Shown here one piece after another: positions 61,995-64,000 of a DNA stretch of 64,000 nucleotides. The notes under the pieces are model-generated. The model did not search any database. It was not told where the DNA came from and saw nothing but the letters and a program-made list of their open reading frames with translations. The DNA is from Chromobacterium aquaticum (GTDB lineage: Bacteria; Pseudomonadota; Gammaproteobacteria; Burkholderiales; Chromobacteriaceae). The stretch covers positions 1-64,000 of the forward strand of contig NZ_JAJOHW010000053.1 of assembly GCF_021129195.1 (NCBI RefSeq). Reading direction: 5' to 3'. How positions within the stretch are numbered: the stretch's first letter is position 1; every line of letters begins with the position of its first letter. The translations under genes and the position numbers were made by a program.

Positions 61995-63729
61995 GCAGTT
62001 TCACTCCCAGACGCAAGGCCAGCGCCAAGCCGGCGCCCACCATCAGAATATTGATCACAGACAGGGCCGCCACCTGGTCCACCGCGCCGGTGGCCCACAG
62101 GGATACCAACAAGGAACCGATCACCTCGGTGCCGGGCGACAGCAAATACACCGCGGTCGAATACTCCCGCTCGAAAATCATGAAGATCAGCAGCCAGCTG
62201 GACAGCAGGCCGAAACGGATCAAGGGCAGGGTCACGTCCAGGCTGGCGCGGCGCTGTGACGCGCCGGCGCTGCGCGCCGCTTCCTCCAGCTCCGGCCCCA
62301 CTTGCAGCAAAGCGCTCTGCACCAGCCGCATGCCATAGGCCAGCCAGACCACGGTATAGGCCAGCCAGATCGACAACATGCTGTTCTTGGCGCCCTGCAG
62401 GCCGGGCACGAACAGAAACACCCACAGGAAGGCCAGGCCGGCCAGGATGCCTGGCACCGCGCGCGGCAGCAGCACCAGGTAATCCAGCACGCGCGCGCCC
62501 CAGTCATTGCGACGATGGCCGGCGAAACCGACCAGGGTGTAAAAACCGACCGCCAGCGCGCCGCCGATGATGCCGACGCCCAGGGTGTTGACGATGGCGC
62601 GGACGATATTGTCCTCCTCGAACACCAGCGCGTAGTGATCCAGCGTCAGCGTCTCCAGCAAGGACACGCCCTCGCCCCAGTGGCTGACCACCGAACGCAG
62701 CGCGATGCCGGTAATCGGCACCACCACGGTGAGGAACAGCCACAGCAGCACGATGGCCAGCGCCACATAGCGCCACGGCCCCAGCGACAGCGGATGCTGA
62801 CGTCCGGCCTTGCCCTTGAGGGCAACGAAACGCTGGGCGCTGCGCAACAGCCGGCGCTGCAGCAGGACCAGCGGGAAAGTGATGGCGATCAGGCAGACCG
62901 CCACCGCCGCCATCAGGTGATAGGACGGAATCCCCAGCTTATTGGTCAGCTTGTACAGATAGGTGGCCAGCACCAGATGCCCTTCCGGGTCGCCCAGCAC
63001 CAACGGCAGGCCGAACACCTCGAAACCGAGAAACACCACCAGCACGCCGGAGAACAGCATCGCCGGCATCACCATCGGCAGGCTGACGTCGCGCGCCACG
63101 CGGAAGGGGCTGGCGCCGGCCACGCGCGCGGCCTCTTCCACGTCCGAGCCCAGATTGCGCAGCGCCGCCGACGCGTATAAATAGACATGCGGCACATGGG
63201 TCAGCCCCGCCACCACCGCGATACTGGCCAAGGAATAGATATTCCACGGTAGCTCTTCCACGCCGAACCACTGTTTGAACCACAGCGAATAAAACCCCAC
63301 TGGTCCCGCCGCCACCACATAGCCGAAGGCCAGCACCATAGGCGACACGAATACCGGCGTCAGCAGCAAGGGCTCCAGCCAGCGTCGCCCCGGCAGATCG
63401 GTGCGCGCCATCAAGAAGGCCAGCACTCCGCCCAGCGGAATCGCGATCAAGGCCATGCCGGCGGCGATCACCAGCGAATTGCCGAGCGCGGACCAAAAAT
63501 CGGGGTCGGTGAACACGAAACGGTAGGCGGCCAGGCCCATGTTCTTGTCCGCCATGAAGAAGGGCTGATCCAGCAGGCTCTGGTACACCACCAAAGACAG
63601 CGGCGCCAACACCAGCATCGCCAATACGCCCATGACCAGCCAACGGCTGATCGCGCTCCAGCGCGGAGCCCCGCCGCGCGCGGCGGCGGGGCTCGCGGCG
63701 GTCGCCGTGAGCTTTACAGAAGAATCCAT
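61987..63729 (-). CDS. fbpB: Iron(III) ABC transporter permease, fused two-domain
   Basis: A 580-residue membrane protein with about twelve helices in two homologous halves. Each half has an EAA loop: EEAARVAGASPFRVARDV and EEAARSAGASQRRASLDV. This is the FbpB/AfuB layout, with both permease domains in one chain. Translationally coupled to fbpC by an 8-bp overlap. Confidence 0.87.
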   Translation of the reverse strand: MDSSVKLTATAASPAAARGGAPRWSAISRWLVMGVLAMLVLAPLSLVVYQSLLDQPFFMADKNMGLAAYRFVFTDPDFWSALGNSLVIAAGMALIAIPLGGVLAFLMARTDLPGRRWLEPLLLTPVFVSPMVLAFGYVVAAGPVGFYSLWFKQWFGVEELPWNIYSLASIAVVAGLTHVPHVYLYASAALRNLGSDVEEAARVAGASPFRVARDVSLPMVMPAMLFSGVLVVFLGFEVFGLPLVLGDPEGHLVLATYLYKLTNKLGIPSYHLMAAVAVCLIAITFPLVLLQRRLLRSAQRFVALKGKAGRQHPLSLGPWRYVALAIVLLWLFLTVVVPITGIALRSVVSHWGEGVSLLETLTLDHYALVFEEDNIVRAIVNTLGVGIIGGALAVGFYTLVGFAGHRRNDWGARVLDYLVLLPRAVPGILAGLAFLWVFLFVPGLQGAKNSMLSIWLAYTVVWLAYGMRLVQSALLQVGPELEEAARSAGASQRRASLDVTLPLIRFGLLSSWLLIFMIFEREYSTAVYLLSPGTEVIGSLLVSLWATGAVDQVAALSVINILMVGAGLALALRLGVKLHD

Positions 63730-63762
63730 GCTTGCTCCCAGGCCTGACGCGCAGGCCTTTGC

Positions 63763-63785
63763 GCCGTCCGCGCCGGGCGGACGGC
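63763..63785 (-). other. Intercistronic hairpin before fbpB
   Basis: A 9-bp perfect stem GCCGTCCGC/GCGGACGGC with a 5-nt loop between the distal gene and fbpB; a second, smaller GGCCTG/CAGGCC hairpin lies at 63741-63757. They may stabilise the upstream message or dampen fbpBC expression. Confidence 0.5.
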
Positions 63786-63813
63786 TGATGAAGGAATCGG
63801 GAAGGCCGGCTCA

Positions 63814-63864
63814 GAGCCTGTTCAAAGTCTGCTACGCGTCGGCGATACGGCGTTGAACAGGCTC
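63814..63864 (+). repeat. Internally deleted MITE copy 3 (51 bp)
   Basis: It has both MITE ends and the TCA duplication (63811-63813, 63865-63867) but lacks the central hairpin. Compared with copy 2, the interior is lost between two TTGAA repeats. Confidence 0.8.
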
Positions 63865-63963
63865 TCAGGAAACGGTTGACGCTCCGCCGCGCGCGGGAAA
63901 AAGTCCGCACAGAGACGCATCGTCAACCGCGTCAAACGGCCGGCTAAACCATGCGGCGGCGCG

Positions 63964-64000
63964 CTATTTCTTCAGCGCCTGCTGCCACTGACGCATGAAG
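63964..64000 (-). CDS. Partial gene: probable iron-binding periplasmic protein C-terminus
   Basis: Only the last 11 codons are inside the window, ending FMRQWQQALKK. Position directly before fbpB on the same strand suggests the FbpA-type substrate-binding protein. Identity is inferred from context only. Confidence 0.45.
   Translation of the reverse strand, partial: FMRQWQQALKK

Noticed and set aside
1-64000. CRISPR array, prophage or intact insertion sequence
   Set aside because: No regularly spaced direct repeats, phage genes or transposase genes were seen; only the MITE family.

Overview
The window is high-GC (roughly 60-65 %) chromosomal DNA from a betaproteobacterium, most likely of the Chromobacteriaceae (Chromobacterium or a close relative). 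The signs are a Neisseria-type 16-strand porin, MscL with a C-terminal zinc ribbon, a bfr/bfd pair, the rpmF-plsX-fabHDG-acpP-fabF cluster, and nudJ next to mnmA. No prophage, CRISPR array, rRNA or intact insertion sequence was seen. The only mobile DNA is a family of small palindromic elements.

Layout. 0-9.7 kb: PilZ-like protein, H-NS-family protein, YgfZ, three identical tandem tRNA-Asn genes behind one promoter, a YddG-type exporter, mscL, a Mn riboswitch with a TMEM165/GDT1 Mn exporter, a chemoreceptor with a C-terminal sensor, and a TPMT-like methyltransferase with a DUF1289 protein. 9.7-16.3 kb: polyamine genes (PuuB-like oxidase, PotG ATPase), an alpha/beta hydrolase with a crotonase, and sbcB. 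16.3-23.7 kb: the choline/glycine-betaine locus, with a DMT transporter operon, an HTH-4xPAS regulator and betBA; the two minus-strand promoters of this locus carry the same two-box operator. 23.7-30 kb: miaA, a LasA/beta-lytic-type M23 peptidase, ridA, and a methyltransferase-CBS-CGL reverse transsulfuration operon. 30-43 kb: desaturase, DUF945 protein, bfr/bfd with Fur-like boxes, nudJ, a transglutaminase-like protein, mnmA, an MFS/LysR pair, tyrA, SDR, an EAL phosphodiesterase and a dicarboxylate symporter. 43-53.2 kb: pabBC, fatty acid synthesis, rpmF, yceD, maf and a tetrapyrrole-methylase-fold protein. 53-58.7 kb: pncB, a DUF2520 protein, LemA with a GIDE-like EF-hand membrane protein, a BLUF photoreceptor and metY. 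58.7-64 kb: a candidate sRNA, the porin, and the fbpCB iron transporter with the 3' end of a probable binding-protein gene cut by the window edge.

Most notable. (1) A two-box operator of identical design (14-bp dyad, CAATR, 15-bp dyad) overlaps the -35 of both the regulator gene and the DMT transporter gene in the bet locus. The second dyad keeps perfect symmetry through compensating changes. It predicts a BetI-independent choline regulon run by an HTH-PAS protein. (2) A textbook-shaped small RNA (about 92 nt, promoter TTTACA-17-TATGAT, 5' stem-loop, single-stranded linker, intrinsic terminator) lies just upstream of the porin gene. Its linker carries 8 nt perfectly complementary to the porin mRNA between the Shine-Dalgarno and the AUG. 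(3) A 140-bp MITE family with 3-bp TNA duplications, a structure-conserved central hairpin and a 51-bp deletion derivative.
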